In this document: in pieces, positions 24,595-36,974 of the stretch
Layout of the letters: each line of letters opens with the position of its first letter
Position numbering within the stretch: the first letter of the stretch is position 1
From: Lepidodermella squamata
Taxonomy: Eukaryota; Gastrotricha
DNA: 64,000 nt
Direction of reading: 5' to 3'
NCBI GenBank assembly: GCA_047495785.1
Contig: JBLDXI010000018.1
Coordinates: forward strand, 372,001-436,000
The notes under the pieces: model-generated
The model's input: the letters and a program-made list of their open reading frames with translations, nothing else
What the model was told of the DNA's origin: nothing
Database searches by the model: none
Position numbers and translations under genes: made by a program

Positions 24595-25191
24595 ATGGAT
24601 CTCAATTATTTATTGCTTGAATGTGGCCTTCCAAGCTTTTATGTGCTTGCGCTCTTCGCCGGATTCACATCACTCAGAAGAGCTGCCAGATTGAGCCACA
24701 GTCTTTCAAACAGTGATTATTGTGTGGCTCTGTGGAATCTTGCTGCCTTTCTTATGCATTTTACCGTTGACACGTATTTCTTGCTGGAAGAGCGCGTTCC
24801 ACTTGATAGACCTAAGCTACAGAATGGAGAGATGCCAACTTACAAGCAGATGATGGAATCAGCATGGCATAAATTCGGAGATGCCGATCAACGTTTGTAT
24901 CTGGATGCTTTCCAGCCAGAAGTCAAAACAACAGCTTTTGCTACGACAATTGCTAGCTTTTTATGTCTTCTTGTTTTCATTGGGCATCTTCAGAACTGCA
25001 GATGGACGTATCCAGTCACAATTGTTACATCAGTGTGGCACATTTGCATGGTTTACTTCTGCTGCATGCCAGAGGTTCATGTCAACTACAGAAACGCAGC
25101 TCCAGTCAGTGCAGTCGGATTTTTCGCATTCAATGCTCCGTTTGCCTTGATACCGATATTCGCCCTTGTCCATGCTTTTCTACATTTGTAA
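24595..25191 (+). CDS. EBP-like (EXPERA) membrane protein, copy 1
   Basis: EBP is the ER 3-beta-hydroxysteroid delta8-delta7 isomerase. This 198-residue protein has four to five hydrophobic helices and follows the EBP pattern along its length: ALWNLAAFLMHFTVDTYF, then ESAWHKFGDADQRLYLDAF, a TYPVTIVTSVWHI helix and FFAFNAPFALIPIF. By eye against human EBP, His76 is kept, Glu80 is Asp, Glu122 is Lys, Thr125 is Ala and Asn193 is kept, so the classical isomerase site is altered. I chose ATG 24595 because the frame further upstream has no ATG and an acceptor-like CAATAG ends at 24586. A near-identical-plan paralogue starts 52 bases downstream. TMEM97/sigma-2 is a related alternative. Confidence 0.75.
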   Translation: MDLNYLLLECGLPSFYVLALFAGFTSLRRAARLSHSLSNSDYCVALWNLAAFLMHFTVDTYFLLEERVPLDRPKLQNGEMPTYKQMMESAWHKFGDADQRLYLDAFQPEVKTTAFATTIASFLCLLVFIGHLQNCRWTYPVTIVTSVWHICMVYFCCMPEVHVNYRNAAPVSAVGFFAFNAPFALIPIFALVHAFLHL

Positions 25192-25243
25192 AATGTTAAT
25201 GCACTGACTAGAATTTTGCTATTATAGTTTACATTTGAAAGAC

Positions 25244-25831
25244 ATGGACGTTGGCGACGTAGTGCTTGAATTCGGCTTACTTGGAATATATATATTATCT
25301 CTTGGCATTGGATACGCCGTTCTTCGTTTTGCTGGTAAACATCGGCTGTGCATGAGCGACTATGTATTCGCAATGTGGAACTTGACGGCTTTCCTCATGC
25401 ACATAACTGTCGACACGTACTATCTCTACTCAGATCGTCTTCCTTTAGAAAAACCCAAAGTAGATTCGGGTGCCATGCCTGCATTTCATCAAATGGTAGA
25501 ATCAGCGTGGCATCAATACGGCTTATGCGATCGTCGGATGTTCTTAGACAATTATCAGCCCTTGGTCAGAGCGACAACCGTAGGCGCTAGTTTCGGCTCT
25601 TTGCCCCTCTGCTTCCTGGTCTACATCGGCCACTTAACTAAAGGTCGTTGGACTTATCCCATCCAAATCATGTCAGCTGTTTGGCACATAGCTTTGGTGC
25701 ACGCTTTTTGCTACCCTGAATATTTTATCGGCTTCAGTAACATCGAAATAATGGCAGGATTCTACGCATTCAACGCTCCTTTTGTTATTATTCCACTCTT
25801 TGCGATTATTTACGCTTTGAAGCGACTGTGA
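25244..25831 (+). CDS. EBP-like (EXPERA) membrane protein, copy 2
   Basis: 195 residues, the tandem paralogue of the preceding gene: the same helix order and shared blocks (MWNLTAFLMHITVDTYYL, VESAWHQYG, YAFNAPFVIIPLFAIIYAL). The stretch RRMFLDNYQP matches the SRYILGDNFT segment of EBP. By eye His76 and Asn193 are kept, Thr125 is kept, Glu80 is Asp and Glu122 is Arg. The start ATG is 52 bases after the stop of copy 1, and an acceptor-like ATTATAG lies 17 bases before the ATG; the next gene, PPWD1, starts 82 bases after this stop. This spacing suggests one operon. Whether it isomerises sterols or only binds lipids is open. Confidence 0.78.
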   Translation: MDVGDVVLEFGLLGIYILSLGIGYAVLRFAGKHRLCMSDYVFAMWNLTAFLMHITVDTYYLYSDRLPLEKPKVDSGAMPAFHQMVESAWHQYGLCDRRMFLDNYQPLVRATTVGASFGSLPLCFLVYIGHLTKGRWTYPIQIMSAVWHIALVHAFCYPEYFIGFSNIEIMAGFYAFNAPFVIIPLFAIIYALKRL

Positions 25832-25913
25832 CGCGTATCACTGTGATTCACGCTTTGACTCGTATCGTTGATATTTTGATTGATTATTTTGAATTAAATG
25901 ATTAGGTTTTAAA

Positions 25914-28900
25914 ATGTCTCAAGAAAACGACTTGGATGATGATGATTTCGGACCAGCTCTGCCTGGATCAGAGACCAGTAATGCCGTGCAGTCTTTGAAA
26001 AGAGACGCCAGCAATGATGATATCGACGCGATGAAAGTCGTAGTGAAAAAGCAGAAATTGCTGGATTTCCCGGATTCGCCCTACCCAGAATCGCTGCCAA
26101 ATGCCGAATCTTACGAGCGGAGTTACATGCATCGCGATCTTGTGACGCATGTCGCTTCATCTCACCGCTGTGATTTCGTGCTGACGGCGTCTAATGATGG
26201 CTTCATCAAATTCTGGCGGCGTACGACTCAACAAGAGGACGATGCCTCAGCGACGACCGGGGGCGCAACAGGCATGACGTCGTGTCTGGTAGAATTCATT
26301 AAACAATACAAGGTAGGCTTTGATCTGAAGATTCATTTTCTTATAGATCGAACGAAGCCCAACTAAAACTCGGGAATTAGGAATTATCGCGTCATTTGAT
26401 ACATTAGAAAACTTGATGTTCTAGGCCTGATTTGAGGCTCCTCTGTCGATTTCACTCAAAGAACCCGTGGAAGTACAGAATCTATTTGTTGTCGAGGGGT
26501 TTTAGTCATCTTTAATTTTCAATTTTGAAGCGTACGGTTTGATGGTATAGCGAAATCATTAGATTTAGATTGCAACTAAACGCAGAATTTAGATTGAAAT
26601 ACGCCAGAACGTCACCTCTGAAACTCTATTTAAGAAGTTACAATCTAAACCTTTAATTTTCACTTAGAAAAAGTAATTCTTCATAATATTTGGGGAAAGT
26701 TCCGCTAATTCTATATTTTTTTTCACATTTCTAGGCTCACATGTGTGCGATTCAAGAGCTCGTGATTTCAAGCGACGGCGAGTTGGCGTTAACAATCGGC
26801 GCCGAAGACGGTCTGCTCAATCTGTTCGACGTGCCCAGTTTCGACCTAATCAACCGGCTAAAACTCGGCTTTCAACCGCAATGCGCCGCGTTTTTAACCA
26901 CCAGCGCCGCGGCTGACACCAGCCAGACGTACGTGGCACTGGCTGAAGGCTCGAAAATCGTGATAATCGACGCGAGAGGCACCTCAGTCAACCAGCAGCA
27001 CCTCGTCAAAACGTTCGATTCACTGCACCGGTCGCCGATCACCCTCATTCGATACAACGCCCCGTTCGGCTGTGCCATGTCATGCGACGAAGCTGGGTTC
27101 GTCGAGTTCTGGTCGGGGCCGAAATACGACTTCGCGAAACACCCACCCTCCCTCAAATGGGAGTACAAAACCGACACGGACTGGTATGAAACTGCCAAGT
27201 CGAAAACCCCGGTTCTGGCGGTCGCCTTCAGCCCGCGCGATGGCAAAACCGCGGCGTTGTACGGCCGTGATCGCATAGTTCGGCTGTTCGATTTTGCGAC
27301 TGGCAAGCTGCTGGTGACGATGGACGAGTCGCCGGAGAACTACAAGAACCAGTCGGCGCTGATTGACGCGCTGGAGGCGGGCGATAAAACCGCGCCGGCT
27401 GATTTGATGGCGCTGAAAGCCATCAATTCGATGGAACTCGGCCGGCGATTGGCGGTAACTTGATTTTTATAATATTATTCAAAATAGAAAAGGAAACCAG
27501 AATTTTTTCGAGTTATAGAACGCTCCTAAATTAGGTACCCTCTTTGAAAAGTAGCTTGGAAAATGGCTCTTTTTATACTTGATTCTAACAACAGGTCGAG
27601 CGTGACATTGACTCGATGCCGATGAGCCAGCTAGCGACCCGGTGTTCCATCGTATTCGACGACTCGGGCCAATACCTGCTGTACCCGACCATGCTAGGCG
27701 TGCACGTCGTCGACGTGTCGAAAGCCCGCTCGTTGAAACGCGTCAAGTGCATCCGAATTCTGGGCAGGCTCGAAAACCTGCGCTTCTTGTCAATCGACGT
27801 GTTGCAAGGCGTGCCGATTCGACGCGGTGTGGCCGCTGCGTTGACCCTGGAACAACACGCGAGTGCGAACCCGGCTATCGAAGCGGCGACTGCTGCTGCG
27901 GCGAGTCTATCGGCCCGGCCGCTGCTCATTGCGAACGCACTCAGGCGAAACCGGTTCTATTTGCTGACGAGGAAAGAAGCGCCCGAGGACGAGCGCGACA
28001 TTTTCAACGAGAAACCGACGCGAGAGGACGCGTTGGTTGGCAACAGTCTAGCGGCTGGTGGAGCAGCTGGTGGCAAGGACGGTGGGGCGGCGCGGTTGGC
28101 GTCTCTCGCCACCCTCCACACGTCGTTCGGTGACATTTCGTTCGAGTTGTACGGCAAGGAGTGTCCGAAGACGGTTGAGAACTTCACGGCCCTGGCGCGG
28201 TCTGGCTACTACGACGGCAATATTTTCCACAGAGGTGAGCCCAAATCTTCGATCTAACCAAAATTTTGTCCTGAAAGTGAATGAATCTTGAGTTTTTCGT
28301 GTAATTGGGAATTTTTATCTAACCGTGACTTTGACTACTTCTGTAAATCTGCAAAAATTCCTTCCGCTTTAAGTTCTCAATTGTTGTTCTAAAATATCAC
28401 CCAAGCACTCAAAGATGTCATTTGTATCAATCCAGGTTTCACCATTTTAGTGTGCTACCCTGATACTAACTTGCTCGGGTCTCCTACTGGAGCGAAAACG
28501 CTTAAAAAAATGACTCTGAAGGTTGTGAAGGTTGGCATGTGCATAGTGAGAGTAAGATACACAAGGCCAAGCGAATGTAGTCGGAAAAACGAGTTGAGCC
28601 TTGATCCTGATCGATTGATTTATGCAATCCCTGCATTGTTAGAGGAGAAAAGATTATCCCATAAAGCTCCTTCATTGCCATTGCTGCAGTCGAGCTTTCT
28701 AAAATAAAAATAATAAATACATAATTAGGGCATATTTTATTTTTATTAGCAATAACGTAAATACTGTCGCGTAGTATTAGTTAGATTTGATTGAAGTTCA
28801 ATTTCATTGTCTTTTGATCTCAAAAATAACCAATTCACTAAATTATTCGCTCAACCAAAAACTGTAACTTCAAAACTCGTCCAAAAATCGATTTATTTTT

Positions 28901-29257
28901 ATAAATTTCAATTTGCTTTTAGTTATCCGCGGTTTCATGATCCAGACGGGCGATCCGCAGGGCACTGGCGCCGGCGGTCAGTCGATCTGGGGCCACGACT
29001 TTGACGACGAGATCGTGCCGTCGCTGAAGCACGACCGCCCGTTCACGGTCAGCATGGCGAACGCGGGCCCGAATACGAACGGCAGCCAGTTTTTCGTGAC
29101 GGTGCGCCCGGCGCCGTGGCTCGACGGCAAGCACACGGTGTTCGGCCGCGTCGTCAAGGGCATGGACACGGCGCTGCGCATCTCGAACGTCAAGTGCAAC
29201 GAGAAGACGGACAAGCCGCTCGAGGACATTCGCATCGTTGGTGTCACGCTTCGATAA
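25914..29257 (+). CDS. PPWD1: PPWD1, WD40-repeat peptidylprolyl isomerase (cyclophilin)
   Basis: PPWD1 is a spliceosome-associated nuclear cyclophilin. Four exons join in frame: 25914-26312, 26735-27454, 27595-28234, 28923-29257 (697 residues; human about 646). An acidic N-terminus ([12 protein letters not shown]) precedes WD40 repeats, including [19 protein letters not shown] and [13 protein letters not shown]. The cyclophilin domain begins near residue 545 ([15 protein letters not shown]). Catalytic features are complete: [19 protein letters not shown] with the arginine at 586, NGSQFFVT and [12 protein letters not shown]. Residues 440-545 hold an Ala/Arg-rich linker. The start is 82 bases after the second EBP-like gene, with an acceptor-like GATTAG eight bases before the ATG. 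Confidence 0.95.
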
Positions 29258-30017
29258 TACGTAGTCAGTCGCTCAATCAATCAATCAATCGAATGGACTG
29301 CTGTTGGGTGTTTTCTAAAAATCAGTTCTTTCATCATCATCTGAATTTTGTTTTCATGTTTCTTTGACAATTTCATTGGCTTTAAAATAGTAAAAACGAT
29401 CAAGGAAATTTTGCATTCTCAAAGCCGTTAATTTTAATTGAATAAGTATATTAGTATCATTCGGAATATGATGTTTTCGTCGAATGTTTGCCCGTTCTTA
29501 TCAAGCATTCTAATTAGCGGCCCCGTTGAAATTTGACATAAAAAAGGAGAGCAAGAGCAATCAAGTGCTAAAGTTTGCGATGCCTGCTTTAATATATTTG
29601 CGAAATATTCATCTATTTTCCCTCATATTGAAGCCACTAGGAGCATTTTCAATCGATTATCCGCTCTTTCCTTGGAAAATTAGCATTTACTTGGGTAAAT
29701 CCGTAAAAGCCCCATAGTAGATGGTTCGGTAATTTTCGGAATTTACCTGGTAAGAACAATTTTTTTAGAACAATAAGCGGATTTCTTCTGACCTAATGAC
29801 GTATTTTCTGTTAGAAAAAGACAGATTTTTCAGGGTGGATCCTGCAATTCAGAAAATGTGTTGATTTTCCAGCCAAAATGGGCGACAAATTTTTTTCTTT
29901 CAATCAAGTCTCTTTGGATGTACTCTTTCTGAATACGGTTTTATGACTGATTCTTGATTTATTTAAATTTTCCATAATTTTCATTTTTATAGAGGTTTAT
30001 TGTTGAATTTTTGTGAC
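29258..30017. other. Spacer between PPWD1 and MRPS35
   Basis: 760 bases of AT-rich sequence. It starts with a (TCAA)n run (29271-29290), probably PPWD1 3' UTR. Short open stretches are present but none has gene-like features. An acceptor-like TTTTATAG at 29985-29992 precedes the MRPS35 start. Confidence 0.5.
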
Positions 30018-32233
30018 ATGCTGACTACGATTTCGAGGCGATTCGTCGCTATCCCAGCGCGTCGACTGCTATCTACCGAGGCGCAACCAGCCGAATCAGC
30101 CTCCGACGAGTCATCTAACAAAGAAGAGCAACCGATCGCGAAACCAACTGCAAATGAAGATGGTTCATTCCGCGTGCTGGAAATTCCCGGGCTGAAGAAG
30201 CGCGAATTCGGCGCTCGCTTCGACTCGCCCACGTACAACGCGGCCGCCGAGGGCATGAAGAAGCGGCTGTTCCCGCCGGGCGGCGAGCCGCGGTCGAAGC
30301 GCATGTCGCCGACGACGAACAACTGGACGGCGGTGTGGCCGGCGGCGCAGTCGTTCAAGTGGTCGGTGGTGCCGCTGCCGGTGCGCCAGGGCTACGTGAA
30401 GCGCGGCCATGGCGTTGTGCCCGGCAAGTACGCCAATGCGGAGCTCATGAAAATTCCCAATTTCTTCCACTTGACGCCGGAACACATTCGCAAACACTGC
30501 AAGGCCATCAAACGTGAGTTGACTCGATCATGTTTATTCTTGGAAATATGAAGCATATTTGCTAGCCGAAAAAGTTAATAACGAAGGCTTCACTTTTTAA
30601 AGGCCTTCGCGGGAAAATGTATAAATTTCAACTTTTTCAATCAAATAAAACTTCGGGTAAAGCGAATTCTGAATTTCTGGCGATTTTTAGAATTTAGAAT
30701 TAATATTGGAATTTTTCAATTTATTTACCGAATTTACAATTTCAGAATTTACGACCGCATGGCCAGCTGAGCTGGACAGCGATGCGAAGGTGCAGGAGCA
30801 GTTTCCGCTCGAGGTGTCGTCGAGCACGTACTGCCAGGCCGGGCCGTCGGTGCGGCACCCGAACGCGCGACGCGTGACGCTGCGAGTGGCGCTGTCGAGC
30901 CTCGGCGAGCTCGACTACCACGCCAAGGACAAGCTGCTGCGCCTGCTCGGCCACCGCTACGACCCGGCCACCGGCCTCGTCACCATCACGGCCGACCGCT
31001 GCCCGACGTCGCGCCAGAACGAAGAATACGCCAAATACCTGCTCACAGCCGTCTACTACGAATCATGGGTGAGTTGAACATCTTCCTCTGGGTAACGGAA
31101 GAAAAATGAAAATTCCTTGTTATTTTTGAGACGTCCTTTTCGTTGAATGGATGGGCCGAGGCCATGGGTCCCGAATGAGCGCTCTTAGGGTCGCTTATTG
31201 GGGTCTCATGAGGAGACTTCAGGCTTTGCAAGGGGTTGACTTTTTAGGGTTGCCAGTTTGAAAGTAGGATTTTTGCATAAAATCGCCCGCCTCGTCTGCT
31301 TTTTGAAAATCAGGTGAAAATTGGGTAATTTTAGGGTGTAAAAATATGCGGCCAGAAACATTTTTGCTTTGAATGTAGTCGCCAAAAATATCATTTAATT
31401 TCCTAACGGTCCAGGAAAACTTTGTCAATCGGGTAATAGTGAAACCTCGGGTGGCGAACGTATAATTTTACACTATTAATAGCTTGAGAATAATATTGCT
31501 TATTGCTTTGAAATTATTTATTTTAGAAAACGGAAGAATGGGAGCGCAAAAAGACACCGGCGGACCTCGACAAGTTCTACTGGCACCTGAGCGCATCGAG
31601 GCGCCACGCTGTCGACTACGTCAAGGCACAGTGTAACAACAAAGCTGCTACTTCATCAAATTCACAACAGGTACCTATTATTATTACCACCACTATTTCC
31701 CGCGTGATATGTTCGACTGGCGATGAGTCATAGTTCTTGTATTCTAACGACATGATAATACTATGTAAGTATGTGTAAAAAATGTAGCATATAGAGTCGT
31801 GGTGTGTTTTTTCAGTCCACGCGTGTGACGGCAGATTAGCGTACCTGTATACACGTGCGCACATAAAGCCATTGTTCGCATCATTTTCAAGCAATACAGG
31901 CGTTTGTAGCACAGTTGCCAGGTCTTGTTGCAGACACTTTTCACCTTGTTCCAACAGACACTGATCTCATCAAGTAGTTGCTAGTTCATTTTTCACCTTA
32001 TCAGAGACTCCTTGCTCATCTTATCTGCATATTTTTTCTAGAATCGATTCAGTGGTCTGAGTGCGGAAGCAGCCGAGGTTGATATCGTTCGCCATCCGAC
32101 TGTGACAGCCTATCGTGACGCTGTTACCCAGCTTTATAACCACGGCGAGAGCGAAGAATCACTGCTCAACTATCGCAAATCAGTCGAGAAATTGTTGGGC
32201 CTGCCCGCTTCAAAATTCGCTGCTCAATCTTAA
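30018..32233 (+). CDS. MRPS35: Mitochondrial small ribosomal subunit protein S35
   Basis: Four exons join in frame: 30018-30513, 30746-31068, 31527-31670, 32042-32233 (384 residues). The N-terminus (MLTTISRRFVAIPARRLLS) is an arginine-rich, acid-free mitochondrial targeting sequence. The body has the MRPS35 blocks FPPGGEPRSKRMSPTTNNWT, LPVRQGYVKRGHGVVPGKYA, AELMKIPNFFHLTPEHIRKH and RVALSSLGELDYHAKDKLLRL...TADRCPTSRQNEEYAKYLL. The protein is part of the mitoribosomal small subunit. The C-terminal tail (RFSGLSAEAAEVDIVRHPTV) is on its own exon. It lies in a same-strand run from the EBP-like genes to WDTC1. Confidence 0.93.
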
Positions 32234-32574
32234 TCATAGAGATGAAATCGGTCAAATCGAAACCGATGCGGTTGAGCTTCGTCATTTCTCATGCCAATTT
32301 TTAGAAAATTTTCGTAAATTCCTCGTATAAAGTTTCAGTAACGATGATTTTTCCGAATTCAGGATCATTTACATGAATTTTTCCTGAAGTTTGGAATAAT
32401 CGTAAATTTGAAAAAAAATTGGTTGAATTTTGGAAATTTTTAGAAAATTGGCTTCGAGAAATGCTAGTAGCTCGATTCTAGCTTTAATAATATTTTCTAG
32501 TCAACAGCCGTCGAATTTTCTGACAATTTCAAATTTTTTCTGTAGTAGGGTTTTAAGTCACGTGGTGTTGAATC

Positions 32575-35500
32575 ATGGGGCGCAGACCCTCGCCGACGTA
32601 TTCGGCCCTTCACTCGCTAGCAGATCGGAATACAGGCGCCACACCGGGCGAGTTGCTGCATTTCCGCGAGCAGCACGCCGTCACGCGGTCGACCATCAGC
32701 CGACTGGGGCTGTCTTCGGAACTCGACGGCCACGATGGCTGCGTCAATTGCCTGGAGTGGAACGAAACAGGCTCGCTGCTCGTGTCCGGGTCCGACGACT
32801 TGTGCCTCTGCGTTTGGCAGCCGTTCGGCAAGCGCAAGCTGCTGCGGCGGATCAAAACGCATCACAGTGGCAATATTTTCTCGGTCAAATTCGTGGCAGG
32901 GCACAGCGATAACCTACTCGCTTCCGGGGCGGCTGATTGCCGAGTTCAATTACATGACATCGAACAAGGTATTTTGCTTGAACTTTTGATTCTATGAAAA
33001 TATTGACAGAAAATGACGAAGAAATCTGCCTCTCTGTATCCACGGGGTATTTAAGGGGGGTTAGGGGCAAAGCGGAGTGTTTAAGGTCGATTTCGCTTTT
33101 TACATCTCCCAATATTCGGAATCGCACGGTAATTTACCCAGAATTCATGGGATTTTGGACTCTTGGTCTGCTATTCTATCGAAAAAAATTGAAAATTACC
33201 GCAGATTATTCGAGAAACCCAAAAATGACTGGATCGGTGATTTTTCGGTATTTTACCTATTTCGACCGAGTTCCTACGGATTATTGAAAGCTGCATATTT
33301 ACTTTAATTAGCTGACCTGATATATTCAAAGCTGCGCTGTGATTGATAAGAGGATGAAAAAATCTTTTGATAGGTTTTAATTATGTCGTTCCAGAATTTG
33401 ACCCACTTCATCTGATACTTGGCGCTGTCCAAAAATTGTGGTTGATTAAATCTAACCTCAAATCTAATATCCAATCATTTACAAATTTCTTAGCATTAAT
33501 TTAATTGTGTTCAAATTCATTATTCGTGATTCGAGTTTATTAAAAGTGCTCTTGGTTAATTTTAGGCACAACCCTTCGAACTTTCGCGAACAACGGCGGT
33601 CGCGTGAAGCGGCTCGCAACCACGCCGTCGGTCGCCGACGTGTTCTGGGTGGGCGCCGAGGACGGCACCGTCATGCAGTACGACCTGCGCGATCCGAGCG
33701 TGTCGGCCGGCGCCCGAAACCCACCCATCGTACTCCTGAATCTGAACGCCCACTGCGGACCGCACGTCGAGGTGAAATGCGTCGCGGTCAATCACCAACG
33801 GCCTGAACTGCTCGCTGTTGGCTGCAACGACCCGTACGTGCGCGTGTACGACCGGCGAAGTCTCACGACTCGGCCTTTGTCGATGCCGTCAATGGCGGTG
33901 GCGGCTGGTGGGGCGCCGCTGTCTGGCGTCGAGGAGGAGGAGGTCGCTAAGAAATGGGCGTCGCCTGCCGAGTGGTCCATACCCGACTGCGCGGCGACTT
34001 ACTACGCTGCTGGTGAGTGGTTTTTTCTGATTTTCCTATTACACTCGACCTTATGCTTGGAATGAATATTTTAGCAATTGGTTGAATTTTTGAGAATTTT
34101 AAATTGAAAATAGGATGTCTATCCTGAACATTTCTTTAACCCGGATAGTGAGATTCATTCCAAGCCTGGCGAGTGGTAGAAGTTGCACATAACACAACCA
34201 CAGCTGTGTTGCCTATCTCAATAACCAACCTGTTGTGGGAAACGTGTGCATATAATGAAGCCCAGAACCGAGGCTCGGTAATTCCAGCCTCCAGCTATAT
34301 CAAGATCCATTACAAAACGCGGCTGCTTTGAGTCTCGGTCTCACATTTTTGTCTCATTTTCAACCCATTCAGGTCATCTTCCAAGTAAAGAAGCAACTTA
34401 CCGCCGGCAATTTCGGCAACTGTCAGTCACTTATCTCACATTCAGCCCGGATGGCACCGAGCTGTTGGCGAACTGCGGGGGAGAACAAATTTACCTGTTC
34501 GACATTCGTGAACCTCGTCACGTCGAACGATTCCGGCCGCCGTCAGTTTCTCCAAGCATCGACTCACAAAATCGATTCCGCCTCGCGTCGGCGTCGAATT
34601 TCCACGACGTGGCGCATTTCGCTGAGCCGTTCAACGGCTCGGTCATGGCCTCGCCGAGATCGCTCGATCTCAACCGGTTGGCCGAGCTCATCAAAGAGCG
34701 GGCGAATATGTATTATTCAGAGAAGAAATTTCCACTATCAATCCAGGCGTATAACCAAGCGCTGGCCATCAACCCTCGATCGGCTGTTATTTGGGCCAAT
34801 CGAGCCGCGGCTTTGCTCAAACGCAACTGGTGCGGCGACACTTACCTGGTACGTTCATTTTGGAATTTTTTATAAGTTTCCAATTTAGGGTACAGAAATC
34901 CAATTTTTCACAAATTGGTTTTTTGATAATTGAATTGGGTTTTTGATAATTGAATTTCTTTGAATATTTCATCGATTTTCGGTCATTTTATTTGCATTTT
35001 TCGTTTGATTTCAGGCCGCACGTGACTGCCAACTGGCGATCGAAATCGACCCTGACTATTTCAAAGCCTACTGCCGTTTAGCGCGGTGTCTCTACGACCT
35101 CGACTGGGCGTCGGACGCGCTCAAAGTGCTCGATTACGTCAAATCAAAATTCTCAGACGATCAAATCGCTCAAATTGAGTCTTTCTACACTACAGTCGTA
35201 AGTTTTGGGATTTTATGTCAAAAATATGCCAATTTTATAAATTACATAGAAATCTGCCTCGGATCTGAACTTATCTGAGGATTCGTCGCCGTCGCGTCGC
35301 CGGACTCGCATGAGTTCATCGTCGACGCGGTCGAACGAATCCGACTCGGCTGATACGTCGGCGTCGGATGCGGGGCGAGATGCGCGGCCGTTTCGATCGA
35401 GGCGGCTCGACAACTTGTCTTCGACTGAAAAGCAATTCCGAAATGGGGCTTTCGACTACAGTGTCATGTTTTCCGGCCATTGTAACACTACGACGGATAT

Positions 35501-36677
35501 CAAGGAGGCGAATTTCTTCGGCACGAATTACATCGTCGCCGGTTCAGATGACGGCCACTTTTTCTGCTGGGAACGCAGCACGCAAAACGTCGTCAAAGTA
35601 CGTTTGTATAAACTTCTTTTATTCATTTCAGGGTAAGTTTTAGTCATAGTCTTGCAAGGAAGAAAGAGATTCCTCGAGATCAGTTGCGCTATTGTCCAGA
35701 TTTCAAGGATCAACTTCGTATGCATTCGTAGTGTTCGTATTCCTCAGATTTGTTAGCAGTCTCATTCAATTGAGCGAGTGCTCAAAATTGTAATAGCAAA
35801 CACTCCCGATATATTCATTAGATTGTAAGATGGATAAAAAATGGGATTAAATGCAAGAAATTTCGGTTCCATTAACTAGCAACGTGAGAAGCCAATTTTG
35901 GTCATATATCTTCAGTTGCTTGTAGCTGGTTATAAGGTCGAATGATAACGTCGTCGCCACAGAGTTGGTCGAAATACGAACTTTGAGCGACAATCGATAC
36001 GAAGGTAGGACGGACGCATTGAACTCTCAGATTAGCCGGAGTAAGGAAAAACGGATGGCTATTATAAGTTGTAATTTGAAACTGATTCATTCATCAACTG
36101 AGAGTAATAGTGGATCAATTTAGCTTGAAACCTCCTAAGTATGAATGAGTAATGAAAATAACAAGAAAATGAATAATTATGACATAGGTATGGCATGGGT
36201 ATTATAGTCGCTTCACCTAAAAAATGATAATTCTTACTCATAACTTTTGCTTAGATTTTGAATGGCGACGATTCGATCGTGAATTGCCTGCAGCCGGCGC
36301 CGAACTCGTGTCTGCTGGCGACGAGCGGCATCGACAAGGTGGTGCGGCTGTGGTCGCCGCTGGCGGAGGACGGCCGGCCGAACCCGCGTCTCGTCTCGGC
36401 CGCGTGGAACAAGGTGGCGGAGGAGAACCAGCGGCGCATGAACGCCGACCCGCTCGAGGTCATGCTGCAGTCGATGGGCTACCGCATCGTGTCAACCGAG
36501 GACGAGAACGAAAATAGCAATAACAATGATGGCCACAATGACAATTCAGACGGAGATTCCGATGACGGGGATAATAACGATGGCGATGGGGATGACCCGA
36601 GGAGGCGGCCTAGGGGAGGCGGCGGCGGCGGCAGCAGTCGACCTGGCCCGGGTCGAGTCGCTTGTGCTCAGAGTTGA
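32575..36677 (+). CDS. WDTC1: WDTC1 (adipose), WD40-TPR substrate receptor
   Basis: WDTC1/DCAF9 is a CUL4-DDB1 substrate receptor and fat-storage regulator. Six exons join in frame: 32575-32968, 33566-34012, 34373-34848, 35015-35197, 35250-35597, 36255-36677 (756 residues; human about 677). Order of domains: N-terminal WD40 repeats (ELDGHDGCVNCLEWNETGSL, FWVGAEDGTVMQYDLRDPSV), a central TPR block at about residues 380-480 (AELIKERANMYYSEKKFPLS, NPRSAVIWANRAAALLKR), then C-terminal WD40 repeats (MFSGHCNTTTDIKEANFFG, LATSGIDKVVRLWSPLAEDG). The WD-TPR-WD layout is diagnostic. The tail is an Asp/Asn/Gly-rich acidic run followed by a glycine run. The intron before 34373 holds one of the two 166-base repeats. 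Confidence 0.93.
34182..34347 (+). repeat. 166-base interspersed repeat, copy 1
   Basis: This lies in the WDTC1 intron, ending 25 bases before the 3' splice junction. It is identical to 37627-37792 except for one base (GGCTGC against GGCAGC). It contains the palindromes CACAGCTGTG and ACCGAGGCTCGGT. No target-site duplication or terminal inverted repeat was seen. Confidence 0.95.
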
Positions 36678-36974
36678 GTCAACGATGAATGAACAATCTG
36701 CTCAGATTCTCAACAAGTCAACTAAAACTTGTGTCCATATTGACCTATATTATAAAGATTATCATGTTACTTTTGGTGATTGAACACTTGTTAGAAGCAA
36801 GAAAAAATATATTTACTACCAAGTAATAACACGGCTTGATGTATAACCATATATATATTATAATGGGTTCTTTTTTATAAAATTTTCCAGCGATTGTTGC
36901 TATTATTTGATTGCATTTTTTTTAAATGCTCTAGTATTTATTGAATGAGTTGTTGTCGATTGGCGTGCTGAGAT

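Noticed and set aside
28450-28707. Open frame in the last PPWD1 intron
   Set aside because: The flanking cyclophilin exons join cleanly without it, and the translation is not recognisable.
34182-34347. Reading the 166-base repeat as a tRNA-derived SINE
   Set aside because: I find no convincing A-box and B-box promoter pair on either strand.
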